Positions 26,347-35,937 are shown, numbered from the stretch's first letter. The stretch is 64,000 nucleotides of DNA from Limnohabitans sp. JirII-31 (GCF_002778315.1 NZ_NESA01000001.1:124001-188000); one strand, 5' to 3'. A program made the numbers and translations. The notes: generated by a model not told the origin, from the letters alone.

Positions 26347-27594
26347 ATGCGTTGGATTCGTCTGTTGCAGACCTCTCGGGTATTGCTGTATGCGATGGCT
26401 GTTGCGTCATCGGGCTGTGACTGGGGCAGACTTCCCGCAGCTCCGATTCTGATCCATGCAGCGACTGAGCAGGCCAGTGTTCGTCTGGCGTGGATCGCTC
26501 CTTTTTCCGCAGGGCAATCTGCCATTGCAGCCTACACAGTCACATGCCGCGCACCTGGCGAAAACCTCACTGCCATGGCGCTGGCCAGTCCGGTCAGTGT
26601 GCATGGGCTCAATCTTGGTACCCGTTATGAATGCGTTGTGGCTGCCAGCAATGCATCGGGAACAGGTCCGGTGTCCAACACACTGAGCGTGTTCACCCAG
26701 CCTGAGGCTGCACTTTCGTTGGCCAGTGTTTACCGCAGCGCGCCATGGGCGAAAGGTATGTCGGTGACCTTTCCTTCCGAGTGCGTCATGACCCTTTGGC
26801 CTGCGGCAAGGCCCAACCATGCGGTGGATGATTTTTATTTGTCACCACCCACAACGGGGCAGGCTCGCAATCAGGTCACAGGCGCAAATCAAGCCGTGGC
26901 ACGCACAGCCATCAGTCGCATGCCGCTAGTGGTTCGAGCTTATGAAGGCCCCGGTCGTCACGAACCCATCCGTGTGAATATTTGCCCTCGCCAAGCGCCA
27001 TCCACCACGCCCACCAATGCGGGGGTCATCGGCCTACTTGTGTCTGGTGCAACGCTCTACAAAGCAGCAGAAATCACGGGCCACCGGGCGACGGCACTCA
27101 ATGACAATGTGGCGTATAGCTTCAAGGGCACCAAAGGGCAGAACATCACAGCCCATTTTTTGGACACATGCGGTGGCCATCCGACCCCTGCTGATTCGGG
27201 TAACAGTTACCACTACCACGGGTATTCGTCGTGTGTGACTTCTGTGGTTGATCACGCCGACGGGCCGTCGCACATGATCGGCGTTGCCTTGGATGGTTTT
27301 CCGATTTATGGGGATCGCGACATCCATGGCCGCAGCATCGATCCCACCCAACTCGATGGCTGCAATGGCTTGACCAGCCCGACACCCGAGTTTCCACAAG
27401 GCATTTATCACTACGTCCTGCCCCGTGGCATCACACAACACCATGCTTCCATGCGGTGTTACGGTGGCCACGTGCCAGCCAAAACACTAGCGGCGGCACA
27501 AGCCGCTGGCTTTTGTTACGCATCCGAACAAGCCCCAACGCCGCAGGCCTTGGGGATGGGCATGCCAATGCTGCCGCAGACTCAGAAACGGTAG
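26347..27594 (+). CDS. YHYH-domain lipoprotein with fibronectin-III domain (paralogue 3)
   Basis: A 415-residue predicted lipoprotein (lipobox ASSGC near residue 24). Residues about 30-115 form a fibronectin type III domain: VRLAWIAPFSAGQSAIAAYTVTC and the strand pair ending in TRYECVVAASNASGTG. The YHYH domain lies in the C-terminal half: YHYHGYSSC, GVALDGFPIYGDRD, LDGCNGLTSPTPEFPQGIYHYVL, and several Cys and His late. Start ATG 26347 directly follows the oxidase TGA, so it is made with the oxidase. The Fn3 domain may link the YHYH part to a partner on the cell surface. Confidence 0.86.
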   Translation: MRWIRLLQTSRVLLYAMAVASSGCDWGRLPAAPILIHAATEQASVRLAWIAPFSAGQSAIAAYTVTCRAPGENLTAMALASPVSVHGLNLGTRYECVVAASNASGTGPVSNTLSVFTQPEAALSLASVYRSAPWAKGMSVTFPSECVMTLWPAARPNHAVDDFYLSPPTTGQARNQVTGANQAVARTAISRMPLVVRAYEGPGRHEPIRVNICPRQAPSTTPTNAGVIGLLVSGATLYKAAEITGHRATALNDNVAYSFKGTKGQNITAHFLDTCGGHPTPADSGNSYHYHGYSSCVTSVVDHADGPSHMIGVALDGFPIYGDRDIHGRSIDPTQLDGCNGLTSPTPEFPQGIYHYVLPRGITQHHASMRCYGGHVPAKTLAAAQAAGFCYASEQAPTPQALGMGMPMLPQTQKR

Positions 27595-28388
27595 TTGGCA
27601 AACACGCCATAGCTCGATTGGGTGCCTTTATCAATCGTCGGGCTGTTGGCCGCATCGCCTTGCAATTTGGAAACGCTGGCCTTGGCACTCAGACGCCATT
27701 CGCGAGTGAGTTCGTAATCGACACCCGCACCCAATCGCACAGCATTGACACCCGCCGACGCTTGGTAGGTGCTGTAGCCTGAGCTGGTGCTTTGTGCCGC
27801 AGTCACGCCATAGTAGGTTTGTGCATATTGACTGTTCATCCAGGTGATACCGGGCCCGGCACTCCAGACCAAGCGACCCGGTCTTGTCCTGAACATCACA
27901 TCCAGCGTCGCGCGTGTGCCCTGATCGTGTCCACCTATGTCGGTGATCAGGTTGGCCATTGTCGTCATCGGGCCTTGTGTGTAGCTACCAGATACAGTGC
28001 CTAAGGTGGTTTGTTTTATTTCGCCAAGCCCTGACAAATTCGAACCGTCGTTGCCGCCGCGCGGATTGCCCAGGCTGGTGCCGATACCCACCCCGAATCG
28101 CCAAGGGCCTTCTTGCAACAAGGTGTATCCCAGGCCCAAAGGCACGGCTGCACCGGGCAGGGCACCTATTTGAAAGCGTCCTTTGGTGGCGCTGAAAGTT
28201 GGCATGGGGCCCATTCGGGTGTCGCTGCTGCCGGGGTACTTGGGTTGCGAGATCAGGCCCATGCCGACACTCACGTGCCAAGCATCGTCGTCAACGGGTT
28301 GTGCCAACACCATGCATGGTGTGGCCATCGCAGTCAAGGCCGCCGAGCGCACGATCAGTTTCAGTGAAGAGACAGAAATTTTCTGCAT
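27582..28388 (-). CDS. MipA/OmpV-family outer-membrane protein
   Basis: A 268-residue beta-barrel of the MipA/OmpV family. The signal peptide covers about 28 residues. Family sequence follows: VGMGLISQPKYPGSSDTRMGPMPTFSATKGRF, then alternating strands and a C-terminal YRF, a usual outer-membrane assembly signal. MipA-like proteins occur near metal or antimicrobial-responsive systems; the precise function is open. The ATG at 28388 gives a proper signal peptide. The gene is convergent with the YHYH-Fn3 gene (13-nt overlap) and divergent from the sensor kinase. Confidence 0.88.
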   Translation of the reverse strand: MQKISVSSLKLIVRSAALTAMATPCMVLAQPVDDDAWHVSVGMGLISQPKYPGSSDTRMGPMPTFSATKGRFQIGALPGAAVPLGLGYTLLQEGPWRFGVGIGTSLGNPRGGNDGSNLSGLGEIKQTTLGTVSGSYTQGPMTTMANLITDIGGHDQGTRATLDVMFRTRPGRLVWSAGPGITWMNSQYAQTYYGVTAAQSTSSGYSTYQASAGVNAVRLGAGVDYELTREWRLSAKASVSKLQGDAANSPTIDKGTQSSYGVFANYRF

Positions 28389-28472
28389 AAAGTCCTTTGA
28401 AGAAAAATGGGAGCGCCTCTTTGCTTGCGCCAATCCGAGACTGATTCTGCAAAGGCAATGTGATGGCAGTGT

Positions 28473-28486
28473 GTGAAAATCTTCAC
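28473..28486. promoter_or_regulatory. Inverted repeat in mipA/sensor-kinase intergenic region
   Basis: GTGAA-AATC-TTCAC, a 5-bp inverted repeat with a 4-nt centre, lies between the divergent mipA-like and kinase genes, followed by further TTCAC/TTCAG-like sequence. A site for the OmpR-type regulator encoded at 29994 is conceivable, but short repeats like this are common by chance. Confidence 0.3.
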
Positions 28487-28536
28487 GCTTTGCTCACAAT
28501 GTTCAGGTTTACTCAGCAGATACTTTTCTTCACCCC

Positions 28537-29997
28537 ATGCATCTGCGCCTCGTCCACAAACTGTCCTTGCTCATGCTCAGCTTTGCCTTATTGGCGGTTG
28601 TGGCACTTGGAGGCTTCACTGCATGGAATCTGCGTCAAGGCTTTGGCGAATACTTGGCCGCCAAAGATGTTCAACATTTGGAGCAACTCACTGCGGGCGT
28701 TGAAAAATTAATTCAGAACGAAGGGCTGGACGTTCTGCAAAACCGTGGCTTGTCGATCCATGACTTGCTCAACCGTTTCAGCGGTATGCCTTTCGATTTG
28801 CCTGACCCTTTTCCATGGAAAGATCGTGGCTGGCTTAACCCGCCGCCAAATGGTTCGCATGGGCCGCCCCCCGGCGGACCAGACGCTTTGCCCAATCGGC
28901 TGTCCATCGTGGGTCTTGACGGTCAGACACTGTTGGGGCGGCCACAGATTGATATTTCAGCGCAAGTGCTTCGCCCCGTACACAGCCATGGTCAGGTGGT
29001 GGCATGGGGCCGCATGGTTCCGGCTCGCGTCATATTGGGTGATCAATCCAGATTTTTATTCGCGCAATACGTGGGCATTGTGTTGATCTCTGGTGTGTTG
29101 GTGGTGCTGGCCTTGTTTGGTGCCATTTGGCATTCCCGGCGCTGGGTGAGGCCGTTGATTGCTGTGCAATCGGCGACGCAACAGCTGGCGACAGGTAAAT
29201 TTTCTGCACGCATACCCGTGGGTTTGGGGGTTCAATCGGTAGGCGATGAAATTGGTGAGGTGGTGCACAACATCAACCAAATGGCCGCGAGCTTGGAACG
29301 CTTGGACTCCTCTCGCCGACGCTGGCTGGCTGATATTTCCCACGAGCTGCGAACCCCTTTGACGGTGTTGCAAGGTGACATTGAAGCTCTGTGTGATGGC
29401 GTTCGACCCATGCAACACCAAGCCATGGTGGTGTTGCGTGAAGAGGTGCTGTCGCTTGGAAAAATCGTCAACGACTTGCACTTGCTGGCCTTGTCCGACC
29501 TCCATACGTTGTCGTGCCATTTTGCGGACTTCGATTTGGTGGAGTGCGTGGCGCAATGTGTCGAACGTTTTCAGCGACGCGCGCAAGACGCTGGGTTAGT
29601 GATGGTCTTCAACGAAGGCCACGACATATCGCAACGGGTGTGCTGGGATGCAGACCGCATTCAGCAACTGATGGCCAATATTTTGCAAAATAGCCTGCGT
29701 TATACGGATGCGCCTGGGCAAATTCGCATCCGTTTGAAAGTTTCAAATGAACGCGTACATCTCATGATTTCAGACAGCAGTCCCAGTGTGCCCTTGCAAG
29801 ACTTGGCGCACATTTTTGAACCGCTTTACCGCTGCGACTTGTCACGCTCTCGCGTCCAAGGGGGCAGTGGTTTGGGCTTGTCCATATGCCAGGCCATTGT
29901 GAGTGCCCATGGTGGCACGATCCAGGCCATGCCTTCAGATTTGGGTGGACTCAGCATCGAGATTGTTTTGCCAGTCCGGCCAGAGAGTGCCGTATGA
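28537..29997 (+). CDS. Sensor histidine kinase
   Basis: A 486-residue membrane sensor kinase. Two membrane segments (about residues 8-30 and 170-195) enclose a periplasmic domain with a Pro/Gly-rich loop. A HAMP domain (about 195-250), the HisKA box ADISHELRTP with phospho-acceptor His269, and the ATPase part with GGSGLGLSIC and preceding N-box (ANILQNSLRYTD) follow. It resembles BaeS/CreC-type kinases. The stimulus is unknown; its place beside the metal-type locus suggests envelope or metal stress. Confidence 0.92.
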   Translation: MHLRLVHKLSLLMLSFALLAVVALGGFTAWNLRQGFGEYLAAKDVQHLEQLTAGVEKLIQNEGLDVLQNRGLSIHDLLNRFSGMPFDLPDPFPWKDRGWLNPPPNGSHGPPPGGPDALPNRLSIVGLDGQTLLGRPQIDISAQVLRPVHSHGQVVAWGRMVPARVILGDQSRFLFAQYVGIVLISGVLVVLALFGAIWHSRRWVRPLIAVQSATQQLATGKFSARIPVGLGVQSVGDEIGEVVHNINQMAASLERLDSSRRRWLADISHELRTPLTVLQGDIEALCDGVRPMQHQAMVVLREEVLSLGKIVNDLHLLALSDLHTLSCHFADFDLVECVAQCVERFQRRAQDAGLVMVFNEGHDISQRVCWDADRIQQLMANILQNSLRYTDAPGQIRIRLKVSNERVHLMISDSSPSVPLQDLAHIFEPLYRCDLSRSRVQGGSGLGLSICQAIVSAHGGTIQAMPSDLGGLSIEIVLPVRPESAV

Positions 29998-30680
29998 GTC
30001 AGCCCCGTCATATTCTGGTTGTGGAGGACGATGCACGCATTGCACAGCTGTTGCTGGACTATCTCGCGCACGAGGGCTGGCGTGCCAGCTCTGAGAGCGA
30101 TGGCAACCAAGCATTGCATGCTGTCCAGCGCCAGATGCCCGACTTGGTGCTGCTCGATGTGATGCTGCCAGGCATGGACGGTGTGAGCCTGTGTCGCGCC
30201 ATCCGTCAGTTCAGCGATGTTCCCATCATGATGATCACGGCCAGAGTGGACGAAGTTGACCGATTGCTGGGCCTCAATACAGGTGCCGATGATTACGTGT
30301 GCAAGCCCTTCAGCCCCCGTGAAGTCATGGCCCGGGTGCATGCTTTGTTGCGACGCTCGCAGAGTCACGGCAAAGCACACATCAAGCCCTGGGAAATTCA
30401 GGATGAAGCCATGCGAATTGCTTGGCGCGGACAAAGCCTGAACCTGACCCCGCTTGAATACCGACTCTTGCGGCTTTTCATCAGCCAGCCGGGGCGAGTG
30501 TTTTCGCGTGCACAGCTTCTGGAGGCCTTGCACTTGGAATTGCGAGACATCAGTGATCGGGCCATTGACACGCATGTGAAAAATTTGCGCCGAAAAATTC
30601 AAGCCATTGAGCCCGATGCCAATTGTTTGACGTCTGTCTATGGCGTGGGCTATCGGTTTGAAATCACTGAAACTGTGTGA
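29994..30680 (+). CDS. OmpR/PhoB-type response regulator
   Basis: A 228-residue regulator: receiver domain with acidic pocket EDD at 11-13, phosphorylated Asp55 in LVLLDVMLPG, Thr82 region and Lys104 (CKPF). The C-terminal winged helix (LNLTPLEYRLLRLFISQPGRVFSRAQLLE ... DRAIDTHVKNLRRKI ... YGVGYRFE) follows. Its ATG overlaps the kinase stop (ATGA at 29994-29997), so the pair is translationally coupled. The likely targets are the neighbouring metal-type genes. Confidence 0.95.
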   Translation: MSQPRHILVVEDDARIAQLLLDYLAHEGWRASSESDGNQALHAVQRQMPDLVLLDVMLPGMDGVSLCRAIRQFSDVPIMMITARVDEVDRLLGLNTGADDYVCKPFSPREVMARVHALLRRSQSHGKAHIKPWEIQDEAMRIAWRGQSLNLTPLEYRLLRLFISQPGRVFSRAQLLEALHLELRDISDRAIDTHVKNLRRKIQAIEPDANCLTSVYGVGYRFEITETV

Positions 30681-30696
30681 GCAGATCTAAGAGACC

Positions 30697-30714
30697 GGGT
30701 GCTTGCTTGCACCC
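30697..30714 (+). terminator. Hairpin between convergent genes
   Basis: GGGTGC-TTGCTT-GCACCC, a 6-bp stem, lies 16 nt after the response-regulator stop and 10 nt before the end of the minus-strand gene at 30724. The downstream bases (TTTGCG) are only weakly T-rich. It may end transcripts from either side. Confidence 0.45.
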
Positions 30715-30723
30715 TTTGCGCGT

Positions 30724-32820
30724 CTACAACTTCAAAACTTCAAAGACGTTGCTGAAGTCATCGGTCCAGACTTTCAATCCTTCGGGGATGTTAATTTTTT
30801 CGGGTTCACCCTCCAGCGGTATCTTCTTCAATACCTCTGGGTTTTTGGCCAGCAAAACCCACGAACTTGAGTAAGCCAAGGGCGACGACGAGCCGTCGTC
30901 GTAAATGCTCAGTGCTGTCAGACCGCGTGCTTGAGCCAGCAAGGCCAACACACTTTTCAAATCCAGGTAACGATTGGTCACATGAAACGCCATCACACCA
31001 TCGGGTTTGACGTGTTTCAGAAATACGTCTATGGCTTCCAGCGTGATCAGGTGAATAGGGATTGAATCACTCGAGAAGGCATCCACCACCAAAATGTCAT
31101 AGCGCTGTGCTGGCTCACGCGCCATTGACAAACGTGCATCGCCGAGGACGACTTCCGTCGCGCCAGCCGAGTCCGCCAGAAACGAAAACTGTTTGTGTGC
31201 AACGTCGATCACTTGTGGGTTGATTTCGTAAAAGCGCATGACATCGTGGCGACGGCCATAGCTGGCCAAAGTGCCAGCCCCAAGACCAATCACCCCAACA
31301 CGCAAGGGCGCTGCGCCATCAAGGCCTTTGAAGGTGCGACCAATGCCTGACGTTTGGGTGAAGTACGTGGTGGGGTTCTGTCGGTGCTCAGGATTTAAGG
31401 ACTGCTGTCCGTGCAAGATGACGCCGTGCACGAAATTGCGCACACGCTCACTTCCCACTTTGTTGTCTTGTACGCGCAGTGCGCCAAAAAAGTTACGTTC
31501 CATCCGTAAGGTGCGGCGCCCCAAGTAGTCTGTTTCGTATTGGTACAAATACCAGCCCGTGGTGACGGTCGCGTAGAGAGCTGCAACCACCATGACAGAG
31601 CGATGCAGCGATGGCGTGATGCCAGCGCTAAGCGTTTCATTTGACGTGACAGGTGGCGTATCCGCCTGTGCAACATCCGGTTTTTTGGCAGATTGGTAGA
31701 GCAGAAACATTGTGACGAGACCGCCTGCCATCAATACGATAGGCAATTCGTAGTAGGCCGAGAAAATGCGCGGTGCCACCACGCCAACGAAGATGCCCCC
31801 GAGTGCACCCCCCAAAGACACCATCAAGTAAAACCGCGCCAGATGCTGCGGCGAAGGTTTCTTTGCTGCCAATTCGCCGTGAAAAAATGTGCACGCCACA
31901 AACAAGCCCGCGCAATAAAGCGGTATAGCAATTTCAATGCTCAAAATTCCATTGTCTGCTTGCAGTCCCCACGCCATGGCGGGCAGCAAAAGCAGCAAGG
32001 GCCAGAGGAATTGCCAGCGTTGGTAACGTCCTTCAAACGACACGATGAAGGAGCACAGGTACAAGGTCAGCGGGGCCAGCCACAACAGCGGAATCGATGC
32101 AATGTTTTGCGTGATGTGGTTGGTGACAGACATCAGCATCACGGTCCCCAACGCTGAAAGCGTCAACCACAAACTTTGCGCGCCCAGGCTGGGGGGCGCA
32201 GTGATGTCGCTCTCTTCAGGTGAGACGCCATGTACAGCCCGGGGGCTGGCTGCCAGCAAGACGCTTGCCCCACACAACACCATGAAGACACCGTATGCCA
32301 CGCTCCATGTCACGGCCTGAAGGTGTGTGTTGAGTACCGACTCAATGGCCAAAGGAAATGCCAACAAGGCCAGCAGCGAGCCAAAATTTGACAGGGCAAA
32401 GAGCCGATACACGCCATCTCCTCCATGGCAGCGCACATAGCAGGACTGAATCAATGGGCCCGTTGACGCGAGTAAAAAATACGGCAAGCCAATGGTGGCT
32501 GTGAGCAGCGAAAGAATGCGCCAAACCGGGTCTTCGTTGGCGAGGGGTTTCCAATCAAGGCTGGCGATGATGGGTAGAAATGCAAGGCTGATGATCAGCA
32601 GCGTGCAATGGAGCAACGCTTGCCGACGCGGTGACAATTTGCGCGTGCTCCATTCCGAATAGGCGTAACCAGCCAGCAGCAAGGTCTGGAAAAAAATCAT
32701 GCAGCTATTCCACACGGCCGGTGCGCCGCCAAACCAAGGCAGGATTTGCTTGGCAATGATGGGCTGCACCATGAAAAGCAGAAAAGCAGACAGAAAAATA
32801 GTCCAGGCGAAAATCGGCAT
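30724..32820 (-). CDS. Membrane-fused spermidine-synthase-like protein
   Basis: A 698-residue fusion. The first about 390 residues carry 10 or more membrane helices of a transporter-like type (MPIFAWTIFLSAFLLFMVQPIIAK at the start). The C-terminal part is a spermidine synthase-like SAM-binding domain: VGVIGLGAGTLASYGR, EINPQVIDVA, VLGDARLSMA and VVDAFSSDSIPIHLIT. The usual polyamine-synthase acidic pocket can be partly seen (D in GDAR, DAF). Whether it makes polyamine or methylates something else is unknown. The ATG at 32820 was chosen for the clean membrane start. Stands alone between a hairpin and the GGDEF/EAL gene. Confidence 0.85.
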   Translation of the reverse strand: MPIFAWTIFLSAFLLFMVQPIIAKQILPWFGGAPAVWNSCMIFFQTLLLAGYAYSEWSTRKLSPRRQALLHCTLLIISLAFLPIIASLDWKPLANEDPVWRILSLLTATIGLPYFLLASTGPLIQSCYVRCHGGDGVYRLFALSNFGSLLALLAFPLAIESVLNTHLQAVTWSVAYGVFMVLCGASVLLAASPRAVHGVSPEESDITAPPSLGAQSLWLTLSALGTVMLMSVTNHITQNIASIPLLWLAPLTLYLCSFIVSFEGRYQRWQFLWPLLLLLPAMAWGLQADNGILSIEIAIPLYCAGLFVACTFFHGELAAKKPSPQHLARFYLMVSLGGALGGIFVGVVAPRIFSAYYELPIVLMAGGLVTMFLLYQSAKKPDVAQADTPPVTSNETLSAGITPSLHRSVMVVAALYATVTTGWYLYQYETDYLGRRTLRMERNFFGALRVQDNKVGSERVRNFVHGVILHGQQSLNPEHRQNPTTYFTQTSGIGRTFKGLDGAAPLRVGVIGLGAGTLASYGRRHDVMRFYEINPQVIDVAHKQFSFLADSAGATEVVLGDARLSMAREPAQRYDILVVDAFSSDSIPIHLITLEAIDVFLKHVKPDGVMAFHVTNRYLDLKSVLALLAQARGLTALSIYDDGSSSPLAYSSSWVLLAKNPEVLKKIPLEGEPEKINIPEGLKVWTDDFSNVFEVLKL

Positions 32821-32949
32821 GTCGCGTCCTAATAAGGATGAGTCAGTCAAATTAACCCAACGCCTTATGCTAACCAAATTAATTTATATCTATAAATAAA
32901 TAGACTCTTTGGTGTTAATTATTTTCTGATTCAGCAAGCCTGCACACGA

Positions 32950-35892
32950 TCAATGCAACAAGCGTTCATCGTCTGTGTCTGCCCGTGCGGTGAAGTCCAT
33001 CAAGCTGAGTTTGCGCACAAAGGCCATGGTGTCCGCGTCTTGGATGAAGTCGGCTGACGACTGCGCCGTCAAAATTCGCTCGGGCTCCACCGGCTTGCTG
33101 ATGCCGTAGCCCTGTGCGTAACTGACGCCTGCATCCACCAAGGCTTTGATGATGGGGAGGTTTTCGGCAAATTCACCCACGCAAGTCATGCCCAAGCTGT
33201 GGGCCAAGCCTGCGCAAGCGTGCACGATGGCATGGGTTGCGGGGTTGGTCGCAATGCTTTGTACCAACGAGCCATCGAGCTTCAAGGAGTCAGATGGCAC
33301 ATCACGCAAGTAAGTGAAACCGGCAAAGCCCGAGCCGAAGTCATCAATCGCAATACGCAGTCCTAGCTGACGTGCACGTTCCACAAACTTGATCGTGTTT
33401 TTGATGTCTGTCAGCGCCACGGTTTCGGTGATCTCAAGACACAGTTTGCTGGCTGCTTCTCGGTGCTGAGAAAGAATCGCAAACGCATCGCCGAGAAAAA
33501 CTTCGTCATTCATCGAGGCACCCGACAAATTCACGCTGATGAACTTGGTACGACTCAAGTGCGGCATGTGCTGCTCGATCCATTCCAGCGTGGTACGCAG
33601 GACCCATCGATCGATCAATGTAATCTTGCCAAGAAACTCTGCCGTTTCAATCAGCCCGACCGCGCCCAAAATACTGCCATCGGGTTTCCTGAGCCGCAAC
33701 AACACTTCAAAATTCAGGGAGGCAAAAGGATTTTTAAGACTCATGATGGGCTGCATGAACAAGGTCAACCCTTGTGGCATGCGACCGTCTTCCAAGCACC
33801 GTGCAATCTCTAATTCCTCTTTGTTTTTTTTGTAAAACCCCGAGGCACTGTTGGCCTCCACCAACCGCTTACCTTGTTTTTTGGCCATGCGACATGCGGC
33901 ATCGGCGGCTGAAATCATGTCTTCTGCATGGAATCCTTGGGCTGCTGATTCGACCAGTCCCGCGGAAGCACTCAGGGAAAAACTTTTGCCATCAAAGTGA
34001 AACAAAGACTCACACAAACTGGCCATCAATTTTTCAACAATCGCATGGGCCTCTTCAATCGCCGTCGATGGAAACACCAGCAAAAACTCATCGCCACCCA
34101 CACGTGCAATGGCGTCGCGCGCGCGAACGCATGCGCGCATGCGCATGCACACCTCGCGTAACACGTGGTCGCCCGCAGGATGACCGTACAAATCGTTGAC
34201 GAGTTTGAACCGATCCAAGTCCAGATACACCATCGACACAGGACCTACAGCGGCTTGTTTGATCTGTTCCAACTCAGCGGTTGCACCGCGTAAGTTCAAA
34301 CATGCCGTCAACGGGTCGTGCGAAGCCAAAAACTCCAAGGCCTGTTTGGAGGCATGGGCTTCGGTGGCATCTTGGATGGAGCCTTCAATTTGATGCGTCT
34401 TGGCATCCAGCGAGCCACGCACCAAGAACCACTTGTCGGTGTTGGGCCTCAGTCCTGCCACCTGTACCTCTACCTCACTGCTTTGGGCGTTGTCGAACGC
34501 ATCGCTCAACGCGTGCCAAGCTTGTTGCTCTAGCAGTGTCATGAGTGTGCAGCCGACCGGATCAAACCCCATCATGCGTTGCATGGCTGGATTGCCCTTC
34601 ACCACCGTTCCTGTACTCGACAGGGTGAACAAACCAATCGGCGACCCCTCATAGGCACGCCGTGCGCTGGATTTGGCTTCGTCTTTCTCCTCGCGTTCTG
34701 AGCGAATACGCTCCGCAATGGCCAAAGACGCCATCAGCGCAGAAATTACAGCAGCAGACACCGATGTCAGCATCATCGGTGGTTTGGCCAGACTCAAGGC
34801 TGCGGCGACCACCTCAGACATACCCGCGGCCAGCGTCACCACAATCGAGGCACCATACCAAGCCGCCGCACGGTCAAAGCCTTGCATCAACACGCGCGTC
34901 AAACTGTAAAGAATCAAGGCCACGTTGATGGTGGTGCAGACCCAGACCACGATCAGAAAGTGACCATAAGCGAGCAGGGCGGCCGCTCCCATCACCAGCA
35001 TGGCCAGTCCCTGGATGATCCGCGTGGGGGTTTTGACACCAGCTTGTTCCAGCTCGGTCTTGAACAGTTTTGAAAACATCACCACAGTGGTGGCGAAATA
35101 AAAAGCGATCGTCCACTGGCGCGCCGGTATCAGTGCGCTCAGTGGCAAACGCCAGCCCATCAATTCAAAGTCTGTGCCCGCTGACAGCGCTGCCATGCGC
35201 ATACCCAGACCCAACCAGACGCCAAACACCAGATGCGCAGGTTCCTTGTTGATCCATGCCGAGATCAGCATGAACAAGGCCAGCACCCCCATGCCAGCTT
35301 CAATCAATGCGCCTTGCTTGCTGTGGTGAACTTCAAAGCTCTCCAGCGCGGTTTCAGACATGATGGCTGCGGACACTCGGGCGGGACCTTCGAATTGACC
35401 TTGACACAAGATAGACGATTGCGCTGCGTTGATGCGCAGCGAGAAGCCCGTGCCAGACACGTGCAAAGCCCCGACGCTTGCCGCTCGTGTTGCCGTTCCT
35501 AATAACTCTCCTGTTGCGCTCCAACACGACACACTCAGTGCGTGTCGGGAGGGAAAGACCAAAAACTGTCCTGCCGAAACAGGTGTGTGAATGACCCACC
35601 AAAGAGGATTTTTTGAAAACTGAGCTGGCAACGTCGTCTGCGGCGTGCTTTGCAGTGCTGCCGTGCGTGCTTGTTCTAAGCTGGTGTCTGGCGTGGTTTG
35701 CTCCCAGCCATGCAACGGCACAGCGATGGCTGGCTGTGACGATGTGTCTTGGCCGCCAATGGCCATCAGGACCACCAAGACAAGCAACGCCATCGGCACA
35801 CCGAAGCGACACATGAAAGTCAGCGCTTGTTCTACATAGGTCTTGCCGCGACGTAAGGATGGATCAATCTGGGAAAAGTATCTTTGAAACAT
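32950..35892 (-). CDS. Membrane GGDEF-EAL protein (diguanylate cyclase/phosphodiesterase)
   Basis: A 980-residue signalling protein that probably makes and/or breaks c-di-GMP. An N-terminal 7TMR-DISM-type periplasmic domain and about seven membrane helices (to about residue 390) are followed by a PAS-like region. A GGDEF domain has an intact RVGGDEF near residue 598. An EAL-type domain has EVLLR instead of EAL near residue 730, but NLSG, EITET, DDFGSG, KLDGS and QGYGISKP are present. A working phosphodiesterase is therefore plausible. The ATG at 35892 was chosen over 35913. The gene lies right after the FeeM-like acyltransferase gene, separated by a hairpin. Confidence 0.92.
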   Translation of the reverse strand: MFQRYFSQIDPSLRRGKTYVEQALTFMCRFGVPMALLVLVVLMAIGGQDTSSQPAIAVPLHGWEQTTPDTSLEQARTAALQSTPQTTLPAQFSKNPLWWVIHTPVSAGQFLVFPSRHALSVSCWSATGELLGTATRAASVGALHVSGTGFSLRINAAQSSILCQGQFEGPARVSAAIMSETALESFEVHHSKQGALIEAGMGVLALFMLISAWINKEPAHLVFGVWLGLGMRMAALSAGTDFELMGWRLPLSALIPARQWTIAFYFATTVVMFSKLFKTELEQAGVKTPTRIIQGLAMLVMGAAALLAYGHFLIVVWVCTTINVALILYSLTRVLMQGFDRAAAWYGASIVVTLAAGMSEVVAAALSLAKPPMMLTSVSAAVISALMASLAIAERIRSEREEKDEAKSSARRAYEGSPIGLFTLSSTGTVVKGNPAMQRMMGFDPVGCTLMTLLEQQAWHALSDAFDNAQSSEVEVQVAGLRPNTDKWFLVRGSLDAKTHQIEGSIQDATEAHASKQALEFLASHDPLTACLNLRGATAELEQIKQAAVGPVSMVYLDLDRFKLVNDLYGHPAGDHVLREVCMRMRACVRARDAIARVGGDEFLLVFPSTAIEEAHAIVEKLMASLCESLFHFDGKSFSLSASAGLVESAAQGFHAEDMISAADAACRMAKKQGKRLVEANSASGFYKKNKEELEIARCLEDGRMPQGLTLFMQPIMSLKNPFASLNFEVLLRLRKPDGSILGAVGLIETAEFLGKITLIDRWVLRTTLEWIEQHMPHLSRTKFISVNLSGASMNDEVFLGDAFAILSQHREAASKLCLEITETVALTDIKNTIKFVERARQLGLRIAIDDFGSGFAGFTYLRDVPSDSLKLDGSLVQSIATNPATHAIVHACAGLAHSLGMTCVGEFAENLPIIKALVDAGVSYAQGYGISKPVEPERILTAQSSADFIQDADTMAFVRKLSLMDFTARADTDDERLLH

Positions 35893-35902
35893 GAGACCTG
35901 GT

Positions 35903-35930
35903 GTGCCACACACGGCCGTGTGTGTGGCAC
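35903..35930 (-). repeat. Hairpin between FeeM-like and GGDEF/EAL genes
   Basis: An 11-bp perfect inverted repeat (GTGCCACACAC / GTGTGTGGCAC) with a 6-nt loop sits between the stop of the acyltransferase gene (35938) and the GGDEF/EAL start (35892). There is no T-run on the minus strand, so it may be an attenuator or mRNA stabiliser rather than a terminator. Confidence 0.6.
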
Positions 35931-35937
35931 TTATGGG

